Below, piece after piece: positions 1 to 6,251 of a stretch of DNA of 14,135 nt. The position numbers and the translations under genes are program-made. How positions within the stretch are numbered: the first letter of the stretch is position 1; each line of letters begins with the position of its first letter. Source of the DNA: Deltaproteobacteria bacterium (GTDB lineage: Bacteria > Desulfobacterota_B > Binatia > UBA9968); the NCBI GenBank assembly GCA_005879255.1, contig VBKY01000033.1, forward strand, positions 43,936-58,070. The letters run 5' to 3'. A model generated the notes under the pieces. That model searched no databases. It had not been told where the DNA came from and was given only the letters and a program-made list of their open reading frames with translations.

Positions 1-1135
1 AGAAGCCCGCCAAACGATAGAAATTCACAGGGTTTGATTCCAGAATCCTGGTCTTAGCGGCTTCGCTGAGATCCGTTCTTTCTTGCAACATTCGAGCCGC
101 GAAACGTTCGCGGTCCCCATGGGGCATGTCGGAGGCAAACATGATCTGCCCGTCACCCACCAATTCCAAAACCTGGGGCAGCAATGCATCTTCGACTTCG
201 GCGCTAAAGTAGAGATTTCCCTTCTTGACGTATTCCATCGGCGTGAGCTTTTGGATCGGTGCGGTGCGCGAAACGACATTGGCGAGATTTTTCGCCGAAT
301 GCTGAAAGCGGTGATGCAAGCGCTCGAGAATGAAGTGAACCCATAGACAACCAGCTTCGAGATAGACGACGCGCAGGTTGGGAAATCGATCGAAAATCCC
401 GCCGCTCATCATCGACACCAATCCCATCAAAACAGGCATCGTAAATGGAATCACCCCCGAAGGATAAATGTGGGTATACAAATTGTTGATCGATGGACAA
501 GACCAGCCGACATGCACCGCCAAAGGCAAATCCGAATCCGAGACGGCCTCATAAAAGGGCAGCAAGCTGGGATCGTCGAGCAGTCTGTCTCCCGCGGTGC
601 CCAAGATCATCATCCCCACCGCACCGAGCTTCTTCGCTTCTTTGACTTGTCTTACCGATGCGGGAGCGTCGTCGAGATTGACCACACCCACCCACTTGAG
701 CCGTTCCTGACCGGATAGAACATCGCCCAACCAACGGTTGTAGGCGTCGCACATGGCGGTGACGTAAGCGGGATTGCAGCTCAGCGGATAGGCAAGGAAG
801 AGCGTCGAATAGAGAACCTGGAGCCAGATGCCTTCCTCGTCCATGATTTTTAGCCGGTCGCTTAAACTTGTCAGCTCCATGCTGCCCACGGTATCGGGCT
901 TGCGCTGCGCGTGGCGCACCGGCTTGCCCTGATAGCTCACGGGGGTGCCGAGATTATTACAGCCGCGGCCGACCCGTCGTGGAAAGAGCTGTTCGTCGAT
1001 CATCCAATAGGCAAGCCCTTCTTCGTTGCCAGGAACAACCTGGGGACGTTGGGCGCGAAAAGCGGGAGCGAAATATTTGTCGCTAAACGTTACCGGATTC
1101 TCTTCGACGTGACCGTCGGCATCGATGACGCGCAT
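1..1135 (-). CDS. Amidohydrolase_2 family metal-dependent hydrolase, 3' end outside window
   Basis: This is an open frame of 378 codons running off the left edge. The family (ACMSD-like, Pfam Amidohydro_2) has a metal-dependent TIM-barrel fold and hydrolyses or decarboxylates carboxylated or ring-derived substrates; the substrate here is unknown. The protein starts MRVIDADGHVEE, where D5-x-D-G-H9 takes the place of the usual HxH metal motif. Other family positions are visible: H208 in LAVHVGW, E260 in YLEAG, and D336/H339 in FASDMPHGD. The last visible residues, ILESNPVNFYRLAGF, resemble the family C-terminus (usually ENA..LY), so only a few codons should be missing. GCGAGG lies 8 bases upstream of the ATG. 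It is the last visible gene of the minus-strand cluster and is related to, but clearly different from, the amidohydrolase at 2651-3655. The codon reading was done by hand from the sequence. Confidence 0.9.
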   Translation of the reverse strand, partial: MRVIDADGHVEENPVTFSDKYFAPAFRAQRPQVVPGNEEGLAYWMIDEQLFPRRVGRGCNNLGTPVSYQGKPVRHAQRKPDTVGSMELTSLSDRLKIMDEEGIWLQVLYSTLFLAYPLSCNPAYVTAMCDAYNRWLGDVLSGQERLKWVGVVNLDDAPASVRQVKEAKKLGAVGMMILGTAGDRLLDDPSLLPFYEAVSDSDLPLAVHVGWSCPSINNLYTHIYPSGVIPFTMPVLMGLVSMMSGGIFDRFPNLRVVYLEAGCLWVHFILERLHHRFQHSAKNLANVVSRTAPIQKLTPMEYVKKGNLYFSAEVEDALLPQVLELVGDGQIMFASDMPHGDRERFAARMLQERTDLSEAAKTRILESNPVNFYRLAGF

Positions 1136-1294
1136 GGGAAAGACCTCGCTAGTGGAATTTATTTATGACTTATAACGGCCGAACCGCCGGGTCAACGTCG
1201 TCGGAAAAGAAGGCTCAATATCGTCCGGCACGCAGTGATCAATGCTGGCTTCGCTCATTCAAGCGATGACGCGAACGACGAGAATGGCAATTTT

Positions 1295-1656
1295 TCATCT
1301 CGTCAGGCTATGGGTCGTCTGCGCGACGAGCCGGGCGCGCTCGCCGCCCGCCTTGGGCCGCAGCTTCTGGACGCGGCCGTTAAAAACTTCGGCCAAGTAT
1401 AAATTGCCTTCGCTATCGACGCTGACTTGGTGCACGCCCCATAGGCCACCTGGGAATGCGCCGAAAGTGCCCCAACCATGGAGCAGTTTACCATTGAGGT
1501 CGTACTTCAAAATTTTCTGTGTGACGCCGTCGGAGACGACGAGCGCCTGTTCTTTCGTCAGCGCCAAATAGTAAGGTGAGCGAATATTGGCGCAGCGGCG
1601 GCAAAGGCCAATCCTGCGATTAAGAGTGATCCTAGAATGTAACGAAAGGTCTTCAT
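1295..1656 (-). pseudogene. NHL-repeat beta-propeller protein, internally deleted and frameshifted
   Basis: The start at 1656 (GAGGAAGG just upstream) encodes a convincing signal peptide, MKTFRYILGSLLIAGLAFAA and onward to APIFA. That frame then stops at 1558 after only 32 residues. A second frame, open through 1600 to 1295, continues with IRSPYYLALTKEQALVVSDG, YDLNGKLLHGWG and SVDSEGNLYLAEVFNGRVQ, which are typical last blades of an NHL or peptidylglycolate-lyase-like propeller. Such exported proteins are usually about 300-350 residues, so the middle (roughly 200 residues) is missing and the two ends meet out of frame near 1570-1600. It sits 19 bases after the substrate-binding protein gene, so it was probably an operon member. 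A sequencing or assembly error alone would explain a frameshift but not the lost blades. Confidence 0.75.
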
Positions 1657-1675
1657 AAACCTTCCTCGCTTGGCG

Positions 1676-2578
1676 TTATCTGTAGAGCGCATCGATGAAT
1701 CCGCTGGACTGCATCTGGCGCACGAAGGAGTCATCGAAAAATCTCTTTGGGTCGGCATCCTTCGCTTTGGGAATTCGCCCTGCGAGATCGTCCAGCACCG
1801 ACTTCATCGCTTCCATGGTCGTGAGCGGTATTTTAAGCATATGTTTTTGCACGTCGATTTCGTAGGACTCTGCGAGCGCCGTCTGATTGGCCGTGCGTAA
1901 ATACTTGCTCATGACTTTCAGGGTAAAATTCTTATCTCTTTTGGCGCGGGCGATGGCTTCGGTCTGCGCCATCATATAACGGCGCACGAGATCGGGATCA
2001 TCGCGGATCAGTCGGCCGCGCGTGGTCATGCCCGTGAAAGCATAGGGAATGCCCAGTGACGCAATATCGAGTAGCACATGGTGACCAAGTTTCAGCGCCT
2101 GGGTAATCGCCGGGTAGGAAAGAATCCCAGCCTGAATGCGATTGGCTTGCAGGGCGTTGACCATGGATTCCATGCCGCCGACCTGGACGATGGCGACGTC
2201 CTTTTCGGGCACGAGCCCGAAGTGGCGGAGCGCGAGACGCGCGCCGACATCAATCGATGTGCCGAAGCGTGTGATACCTAAGGCTTTGCCCTTGAGCTGC
2301 TCCGGTTTGTCGATTTCCGGACGGGCCATCAAACTCTGCACGAGTGAATCTAGCGTTGTGCCAACGACCATGACATCGGCGCCACCCAGTGCCGCGCTCG
2401 CGGTCGTGCCGCCGGAAATCTGTAAGAACTGCACCTCGCCGGCGATCAAGGCGTTCATTCCCTCGACGCCCGTGGGTGTGGCGATGACTTCGACGTCTAA
2501 ACCATGCTTGGTAAAAATACCGGCTTCGCGCGCGATCCAGGGCGGACACATCACCGAGGACAGTGACGTAAAGGCCAT
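1676..2578 (-). CDS. NMT1/THI5-like (SsuA-type) ABC transporter substrate-binding protein, no signal peptide
   Basis: This 300-residue protein has the fold signature of periplasmic NMT1/THI5 and SsuA/TauA-like binding proteins. The N-terminus MAFTSLSSVMCPPWIAREAG is followed by IFTKHGLDVEV, a G-rich VGTTLDSL strand and LKGKALGITRFGTSID, all typical. The family normally binds small organic ligands outside the cytoplasmic membrane and delivers them to an ABC permease, but no permease or ATPase gene is visible. The mature domain starts at residue 1. The 24 codons upstream in the same frame (2579-2650) contain no ATG, GTG or TTG and no hydrophobic stretch, so the export signal is apparently lost. 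The ribosome-binding site is poor. The upstream amidohydrolase ends in this same reading frame, 72 bases away. The product may be non-functional, cytosolic, or expressed only by coupling. Confidence 0.85.
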   Translation of the reverse strand: MAFTSLSSVMCPPWIAREAGIFTKHGLDVEVIATPTGVEGMNALIAGEVQFLQISGGTTASAALGGADVMVVGTTLDSLVQSLMARPEIDKPEQLKGKALGITRFGTSIDVGARLALRHFGLVPEKDVAIVQVGGMESMVNALQANRIQAGILSYPAITQALKLGHHVLLDIASLGIPYAFTGMTTRGRLIRDDPDLVRRYMMAQTEAIARAKRDKNFTLKVMSKYLRTANQTALAESYEIDVQKHMLKIPLTTMEAMKSVLDDLAGRIPKAKDADPKRFFDDSFVRQMQSSGFIDALYR

Positions 2579-2650
2579 ACGGACTTTGCGCGGTGCTGAT
2601 GACTCGGCTGCGGAGCGAGAACGAGACAGGCGAGCTTGCCAAAATTCAAG

Positions 2651-3655
2651 TCATTGCCATCCGTAAAACCGTTTGGCGTTTTCGCCCAGTATCCTCGATT
2701 TCGCTTGAGCGGAGATGTCGGTGCGGCCGCGAATGGTCGAAACGACGTGCGGGAAGATGCCGTCCCAGTGAGGATAGTCCGAAGCAAAGAGAATCTTGTC
2801 GTCGCCAATTCGCTCGATCACATACGGAACCGTCTCTTCCTCGGGCTCCATGGCAAAGAACCAGTTGCCATGCTTTACATATTCACTAGGCTTTTTCTTA
2901 CACAGCGGCGCTTCGACTTTGCCGCGCTTTTCCCACTCCTCGTCCATACGCTCCATCCAGTATGGGACCCAGCCAGCGCCGCACTCCAGAAACGCGATGC
3001 GCAACTTGGGAAATCGTTCGGCGACACCGCCATAGATGAGACCGGCAAATTGAATAAACGTCTCGACCGGCCGGCCGATGGTGTGCATGAAAATAAAGCT
3101 ATCGAAGCGGATTTCTCCGGCCGGCCCTTCGCGCCGGTTATGAACGCATAGCGGCACGTTGAGCTGTTCGAGCTCTTCGTACAATGGCCAGAAGGTCTGG
3201 GACCCCAGGTGTTCTTTCATGCCTTGTGTCGCCACGTTAATAGAAGACAGGCCAAGCTTCGTCACCGCCCGGTGGGCTTCTTCGACCGCCGCCGCCGGAT
3301 TTTGGAGCGGTACCAAGGCGATGCCTTTGAGCCGAGGACTTTGTTTGCAAACGTCGGCAATAAAATCGTTGTAGGCTCGGGCATAGGCGACCGCGTAGTC
3401 GCGCTCGACCAAGCTATTCACGGCAAAGCTGCTGGTGGGAAACAGCACCGAAACGTCGATTCCTTCGGTGTCCATGTCTTTGAGCCGAGTGGCAAGATCA
3501 TTATCTTCCATGCCCCCCAGCGAGCCGCCCATGTTGGTATCCATGCCGTCGGAAGGTAACAAACCTCCGGTTCGCTTTGAATAAGGTTCCGGCAAATATC
3601 GCCGCAGGTCGGCGACCTTTTCGACGATATGACCGTCGGCATCGATCGTATTCAT
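2651..3655 (-). CDS. Amidohydrolase_2 family metal-dependent hydrolase
   Basis: The gene encodes 334 residues with start ATG 3655, chosen because GGAGGA lies 7 bases upstream and the protein then begins MNTIDADGHIVEK, the family N-terminus; a farther upstream start at 3703 is less likely. Metal or catalytic positions appear in order: D5xDGH9, H172 in CVHNRREG, H191, E224 in FLECGAGW, and D293/H296 in FASDYPHWD. The C-terminus ILGENAKRFYGW matches the conserved end of the family. Expected fold is a (beta/alpha)8 barrel, cytoplasmic, hydrolysing or decarboxylating an unknown aromatic or amide substrate. It is the first gene after the promoter at 3713-3740 and is followed by the substrate-binding protein and, further on, a second amidohydrolase. 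This suggests one catabolic cluster. Confidence 0.93.
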   Translation of the reverse strand: MNTIDADGHIVEKVADLRRYLPEPYSKRTGGLLPSDGMDTNMGGSLGGMEDNDLATRLKDMDTEGIDVSVLFPTSSFAVNSLVERDYAVAYARAYNDFIADVCKQSPRLKGIALVPLQNPAAAVEEAHRAVTKLGLSSINVATQGMKEHLGSQTFWPLYEELEQLNVPLCVHNRREGPAGEIRFDSFIFMHTIGRPVETFIQFAGLIYGGVAERFPKLRIAFLECGAGWVPYWMERMDEEWEKRGKVEAPLCKKKPSEYVKHGNWFFAMEPEEETVPYVIERIGDDKILFASDYPHWDGIFPHVVSTIRGRTDISAQAKSRILGENAKRFYGWQ

Positions 3656-3682
3656 AGAAAGTCCTCCAGGCGAAAGAAAGAT

Positions 3683-3700
3683 AGTCGTCAGTGGACGACT
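3683..3700. repeat. Inverted repeat in amidohydrolase leader, possible operator
   Basis: AGTCGTC at 3683-3689 and GACGACT at 3694-3700 are perfect 7-base arms around a 4-base centre. On the minus strand this falls just after the predicted transcription start and before the GGAGGA ribosome-binding site of the amidohydrolase. It could be a repressor operator or a small leader hairpin; neither is proven. Confidence 0.45.
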
Positions 3701-3712
3701 CACCGACCGGAG

Positions 3713-3740
3713 ATTAGTCGGAGGGCTATATGAGTGTCAA
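3713..3740 (-). promoter_or_regulatory. Sigma-70-like promoter of the amidohydrolase cluster
   Basis: On the minus strand TTGACA (3740-3735, full match to the -35 consensus) is followed after 16 bases by ACTAAT (3718-3713, four of six -10 bases). The predicted start near 3706 leaves a leader of about 50 bases before ATG 3655. It begins right after the terminator of the upstream operon, which is a sensible position. Confidence 0.5.
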
Positions 3741-3744
3741 TGAC

Positions 3745-3777
3745 AAAAAGGCCGGCTCCCATGACTGGGAGCCGGCC
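3745..3777 (-). terminator. Intrinsic terminator of the envelope-gene operon
   Basis: Arms GGCCGGCTCCCA (3750-3761) and TGGGAGCCGGCC (3766-3777) form a perfect 12-bp GC-rich stem with a 4-base loop. On the minus strand the hairpin is followed directly by five T residues (3749-3745). It lies 33 bases after the stop of the gene at 3811-4152, so it ends that transcript before the next promoter. Confidence 0.9.
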
Positions 3778-3810
3778 AGAGGAAGTCTACATTTTTATTG
3801 CACGAGAAAT

Positions 3811-4152
3811 TTAACGGCGCCGGCCGGTAGTCGCCGGAACCTCCGGTTGGTTCATGGCGAAGCCTTGCAAATCCTCTTCCTTGAGATCGCGGGTTTTCTC
3901 CACTTCGGCCTCACGTGCAACCAATACGCGCACCTGTCCCTGGGCCATAGGCTTGGCGTATGTTTTAATCAGCCACACTTTGCCCGTGAAGCGATTCATC
4001 TTGTAAGCTGCGTCGACCGGACCGCTCGGCGAAGTGATCGTGTAGACGCCGCCGAGAATGAAGGCGAGCAGGAGTGCAAACACCGCTCCGCCGCAAGTCC
4101 AAACGATTTTCTCTTTCACTGCTGGACTCATGTTCCATTCGGAGAGCTTCAT
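3811..4152 (-). CDS. Small single-span membrane protein of unknown function
   Basis: The gene encodes 113 residues from ATG 4152, chosen because GAGAGG lies about 7 bases upstream and the preceding in-frame residues look non-coding. A short N-terminal cytoplasmic segment is followed by one hydrophobic span (about residues 18-38, from VWTCGGAVFALLLAFILGG). A charged domain follows with the stretch AAYKMNRFTGKVWLIKTY (about 48-65) and an acidic/basic helix-like tail ending GRRR. The RFTGKVW stretch is of a kind seen in other small bacterial membrane proteins, but I cannot name a function. It is the last gene before the terminator at 3745-3777. The gap of 183 bases to the lipoprotein gene upstream shows no obvious separate promoter, so it probably belongs to the same transcript. 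Confidence 0.75.
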   Translation of the reverse strand: MKLSEWNMSPAVKEKIVWTCGGAVFALLLAFILGGVYTITSPSGPVDAAYKMNRFTGKVWLIKTYAKPMAQGQVRVLVAREAEVEKTRDLKEEDLQGFAMNQPEVPATTGRRR

Positions 4153-4335
4153 ATCAACACCTCTCGACTTTTCCAAAACAAAGCCTTGGACCATGAGCCG
4201 CCGCTTGCATGACAAAGACCCGCTCCGTGTCCTGAATTTCGCTGGTGCGAGCATGATTTCGTCGTGGCGATCGACTGCTCATGGTCCTGCTTCTTACGTC
4301 AAATAGGTTTCTTTATGCGCCTTGACAAGCGCTAT

Positions 4336-4692
4336 CTAATATTCACCGCGTTGACGCTGCAGCCGCTGAATCTCCTGGCGGTTGCGCTCGGTCTCGGCCT
4401 GGTTACGATTGATCTGCTGCTGTTGTTGGTAATTGGTGTTTTCATGGCCTTGCAACTGGTCGCCGACCAGCGCACCGGCGCCTAATCCAAGAGCGCCGCC
4501 AATCGCCGCCCCGGCTCCTGGGTGACCGACCGCCGCGCCGACGAGGCCACCAGCCGCCGCGCCGCCGAGCGCACCAATTCCAGCGCCCTTTTCGCGCGTG
4601 CTTAGGGGTCCACCGGCACAGCCGGTAAACAAAAGTGCCCCAGCTAGAACCGTAATACCTGTGCTCTTGAGAATTCTCTTGTGACTAAACAT
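4336..4692 (-). CDS. Glycine-zipper lipoprotein (YMGG/OsmB-like)
   Basis: The gene encodes 118 residues from ATG 4692 with an excellent ribosome-binding site (AGGAGGAGG). The N-terminus has a basic head, a hydrophobic core and the lipobox LFTGC with C25 as the lipidated residue. Residues about 37-77 form a glycine zipper with repeated GxxxG spacing (GAGIGALGGAAAGG and on), which in this family forms membrane-associated helical hairpins. The C-terminal 30 residues are rich in Gln, Asn and Arg and look like a hydrophilic coiled segment. The product should be anchored in the outer or inner membrane facing the periplasm; related proteins are envelope-stress or osmotic-stress lipoproteins. It lies 23 bases after the secreted-protein gene, consistent with one operon under the sigma-54-like promoter at 5255-5270. 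Confidence 0.88.
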   Translation of the reverse strand: MFSHKRILKSTGITVLAGALLFTGCAGGPLSTREKGAGIGALGGAAAGGLVGAAVGHPGAGAAIGGALGLGAGALVGDQLQGHENTNYQQQQQINRNQAETERNRQEIQRLQRQRGEY

Positions 4693-4715
4693 TGGTGTCC
4701 TCCTCCTTTTTCCGG

Positions 4716-5012
4716 TTAGAACTTGTTCGCCTTACCCTTTGCCTTTGGTTTGCCGTTAGTCTGATTGGTGTTGCTCGACGCGCCGCCGTTTTCATGTTGC
4801 TTGTGCCGCTCTTCAGCGCGCACCCAACCCCGCTCTGGATCGGCGGACCATTGGGCGTTGGTATTCGCCGCACCTTTGGTGCTCATATGCTCGGCTGCTT
4901 TTCCACCGCGCTGGTTGCCGCTGTTTTTCCCGGGCCCGGCGGCGATAGCCGCGCTGGTGTCGAGTAGCGCCGACAGAAACATCGCAGCAACGACATATTT
5001 GGCTAGTTTCAT
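4716..5012 (-). CDS. Small secreted hydrophilic protein of unknown function
   Basis: The gene encodes 98 residues. The signal peptide MKLAKYVVAAMFLSALLDTS, continuing to AAIAA, predicts cleavage near residue 25. The mature part is very polar and probably disordered, rich in Gly, Lys, Asn, Gln and His, with a central block NTNAQWSADPERGWVRAEER that looks like the one conserved element. There are no cysteines and no recognisable enzyme motif. Such proteins are likely periplasmic or extracellular; a binding or structural role is only a guess. The start is 30 bases after the stop of the 46-codon ORF and the stop is 23 bases before the glycine-zipper lipoprotein, so it is the second gene of the proposed sigma-54-controlled operon. 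Confidence 0.78.
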   Translation of the reverse strand: MKLAKYVVAAMFLSALLDTSAAIAAGPGKNSGNQRGGKAAEHMSTKGAANTNAQWSADPERGWVRAEERHKQHENGGASSNTNQTNGKPKAKGKANKF

Positions 5013-5042
5013 GACTGCGCTCTCTAGTTTCCGAGATTTCCC

Positions 5043-5183
5043 CTACGGTTTCTGGTGATCTGCTCGTACCGCACCGCCGAAGGGCTGGAGCGGTTTTAGC
5101 TCGACCTTCGAGATGTTCTCATTCAGGTGGCGAGCCATTTCCGTAAGAATCGCCATGATCACAACAAAGTTGGGTGACTTCAT
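5043..5183 (-). CDS. Putative 46-residue small protein, first gene of operon
   Basis: A short ORF reads MKSPNFVVIMAILTEMARHL, continues with a charged and proline-containing second half (KVELKPLQPFGG) and ends at a TAG at 5043. AAGGAG stands 9 bases before ATG 5183; a second ATG at 5189 is too close to that site. The N-terminal half is hydrophobic/amphipathic, but it is not a convincing signal peptide because a Glu interrupts it. It lies between the sigma-54-like promoter at 5255-5270 (leader about 60 bases) and the secreted-protein gene 30 bases downstream. The placement and strong ribosome-binding site argue for real translation. It could equally be a leader peptide that couples translation of the next gene. 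I do not recognise a family. Confidence 0.5.
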   Translation of the reverse strand: MKSPNFVVIMAILTEMARHLNENISKVELKPLQPFGGAVRADHQKP

Positions 5184-5254
5184 CAACATTTTCTCCTTAG
5201 GCTTTCGCGTGGCTTTTTCCATGCTTGACTACCCGCTTGCTGCCCAACGTTAAA

Positions 5255-5270
5255 CGCAACTGCAATGCCA
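5255..5270 (-). promoter_or_regulatory. Sigma-54 (-24/-12) promoter P2 of the small envelope-gene operon
   Basis: On the minus strand the sequence is TGGCATTGCAGTTGCG (5270-5255). It has the required GG-N10-GC geometry (GG at 5269-5268, GC at 5257-5256), with TGGCA and TTGC matching the RpoN consensus TGGCACG-N4-TTGCW except at two -24 positions and the final base. Predicted start is near 5244, about 60 bases before the 46-codon ORF. Confidence 0.68.
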
Positions 5271-5432
5271 ATAAAAAAATCACGGCATTTTAGTGGCTTA
5301 CAAAGAAATGGAGCGCTTTCTCGGTGCGTAAAAAACTCTGGTCATGGGGAGAAATTACCGAAGCTGCTTGATTGATTCGCTCGGTTTTGAAGAAAGGATG
5401 TGCAGCTGCCTGAAGGGAGTACTCGAAAAGTT

Positions 5433-6092
5433 CTATTTGCCAGCACGCAGGGCTTGAATGCGCTCTGATGTCGCTGGGTGGGTGGATAGGATTCCGCCGC
5501 CATTATTGCCGTTGCGACGCATGAGCCACGCCAGAGTGTCCGCCATGGTATCGCGGGAATAGCCGGCGCGTTGCAGCAACGTAACAGCGTGATGATCGGC
5601 TTGTAACTCAAGCGGGCGGGTATAACTACCGCTGATCAGCGTGCCGGCGATCGGCGTGAATGCGCTGCTGCCAGGAAACAACTGTTCCAAGAGTGCAACT
5701 CCCAACCCGACACCGACGCCGACAACTTGAGCCCTGGCAGGATGGCCGAGGTCTTCATGGGCGATTTCATGGGCTAAGACCCCGCGCAACTGATCATCGG
5801 TGGCCTGATTTAATAGGCCAGTAGTCACGTAATACTGTCCATTGCCGGCGCTCGCAGCATTAATCGCCGGATCATCAACGATGGACACCCGAACTTGTTC
5901 CAACGGTACACGGTGGTTCGTCACGCGCAGCAGGGGTACCATGATATAGCGCAGTCGGTCCACCTGCTGCTCCGTTATCGTCGCATTGTCATGTTGTCCC
6001 GTGTGGCTTTTGCGGAACGCATGAGCATCTGAAATTATCGCGACAAAGATCACGATAATCAGTATTCCGGGGCATTTGCACCAACGTTTCAT
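5433..6092 (-). CDS. M48 family zinc metalloprotease, exported
   Basis: The gene encodes 219 residues. The hydrophobic N-terminus (about residues 8-21) followed by DAHA-F suggests a signal peptide with cleavage after residue 25. The zinc-binding helix is HEIAH (H108, E109, H112). The third ligand is E162 in LELQADHHA, the ExxAD motif of M48. The STHP element at 203-206 is also typical of the family. A hydrophobic glycine-rich stretch (about 123-155) follows the active helix. Loss of large membrane domains makes it more like the compact periplasmic M48 proteases (BepA/LoiP-like core) than HtpX, with a probable role in envelope protein quality control. It is the first gene after the sigma-54-like promoter at 6154-6169 and the response regulator gene, so it is the prime candidate target of that regulator. 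Confidence 0.93.
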   Translation of the reverse strand: MKRWCKCPGILIIVIFVAIISDAHAFRKSHTGQHDNATITEQQVDRLRYIMVPLLRVTNHRVPLEQVRVSIVDDPAINAASAGNGQYYVTTGLLNQATDDQLRGVLAHEIAHEDLGHPARAQVVGVGVGLGVALLEQLFPGSSAFTPIAGTLISGSYTRPLELQADHHAVTLLQRAGYSRDTMADTLAWLMRRNGNNGGGILSTHPATSERIQALRAGK

Positions 6093-6153
6093 TGCTTAAT
6101 TCACTCGGCAACGACCGGCGATCTCCAGCGCCAGCTTTCGACTGCCTAAAAAC

Positions 6154-6169
6154 CGCAATCGTCGTGCCA
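6154..6169 (-). promoter_or_regulatory. Sigma-54 (-24/-12) promoter P1 of the M48 protease gene
   Basis: On the minus strand the sequence is TGGCACGACGATTGCG (6169-6154). It matches the RpoN consensus TGGCACG-N4-TTGCW at every fixed base except the last, with GG at 6168-6167 and GC at 6156-6155, exactly ten bases apart. The predicted start near 6143 gives a leader of about 50 bases to ATG 6092. A palindrome GTCAA-GAT-TTGAC lies just upstream (6173-6185). Confidence 0.8.
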
Positions 6170-6251
6170 CGGGTCAAGATTTGACAATATGCGGGGTTGC
6201 GTCCCGTGGAGAGAAGAAATGACGGAAAAAAATGTAAGCGCTAGGTAAAAA

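Noticed and set aside
204..500. Minus-strand ORF of 98 codons and a 87-codon plus-strand ORF at 83-346
   Set aside because: Both overlap the real amidohydrolase frame (1-1135), which is open to the window edge and carries H208, E260, D336 and H339.
2136..2666. Plus-strand ORF of 176 codons
   Set aside because: It lies wholly antisense to the substrate-binding protein, whose minus-strand frame has clear family motifs; the composition is Ser/Thr/Ala-rich shadow-like.
2636..3151. Plus-strand ORF of 171 codons
   Set aside because: It is antisense to the amidohydrolase with all its catalytic motifs; no family features in this frame.
4317..4335. Hairpin GCGC-CTTGACAA-GCGC after the glycine-zipper lipoprotein as a terminator
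   Set aside because: The stem is short and imperfect and has no T-run, so transcription probably continues to the gene at 3811-4152.
4264..4485. Plus-strand ORF of 73 codons with a very hydrophobic stretch
   Set aside because: It is the reverse strand of the Gln/Gly-rich end of the glycine-zipper lipoprotein; CAG-type codons read backwards as Leu. It has no ribosome-binding site.
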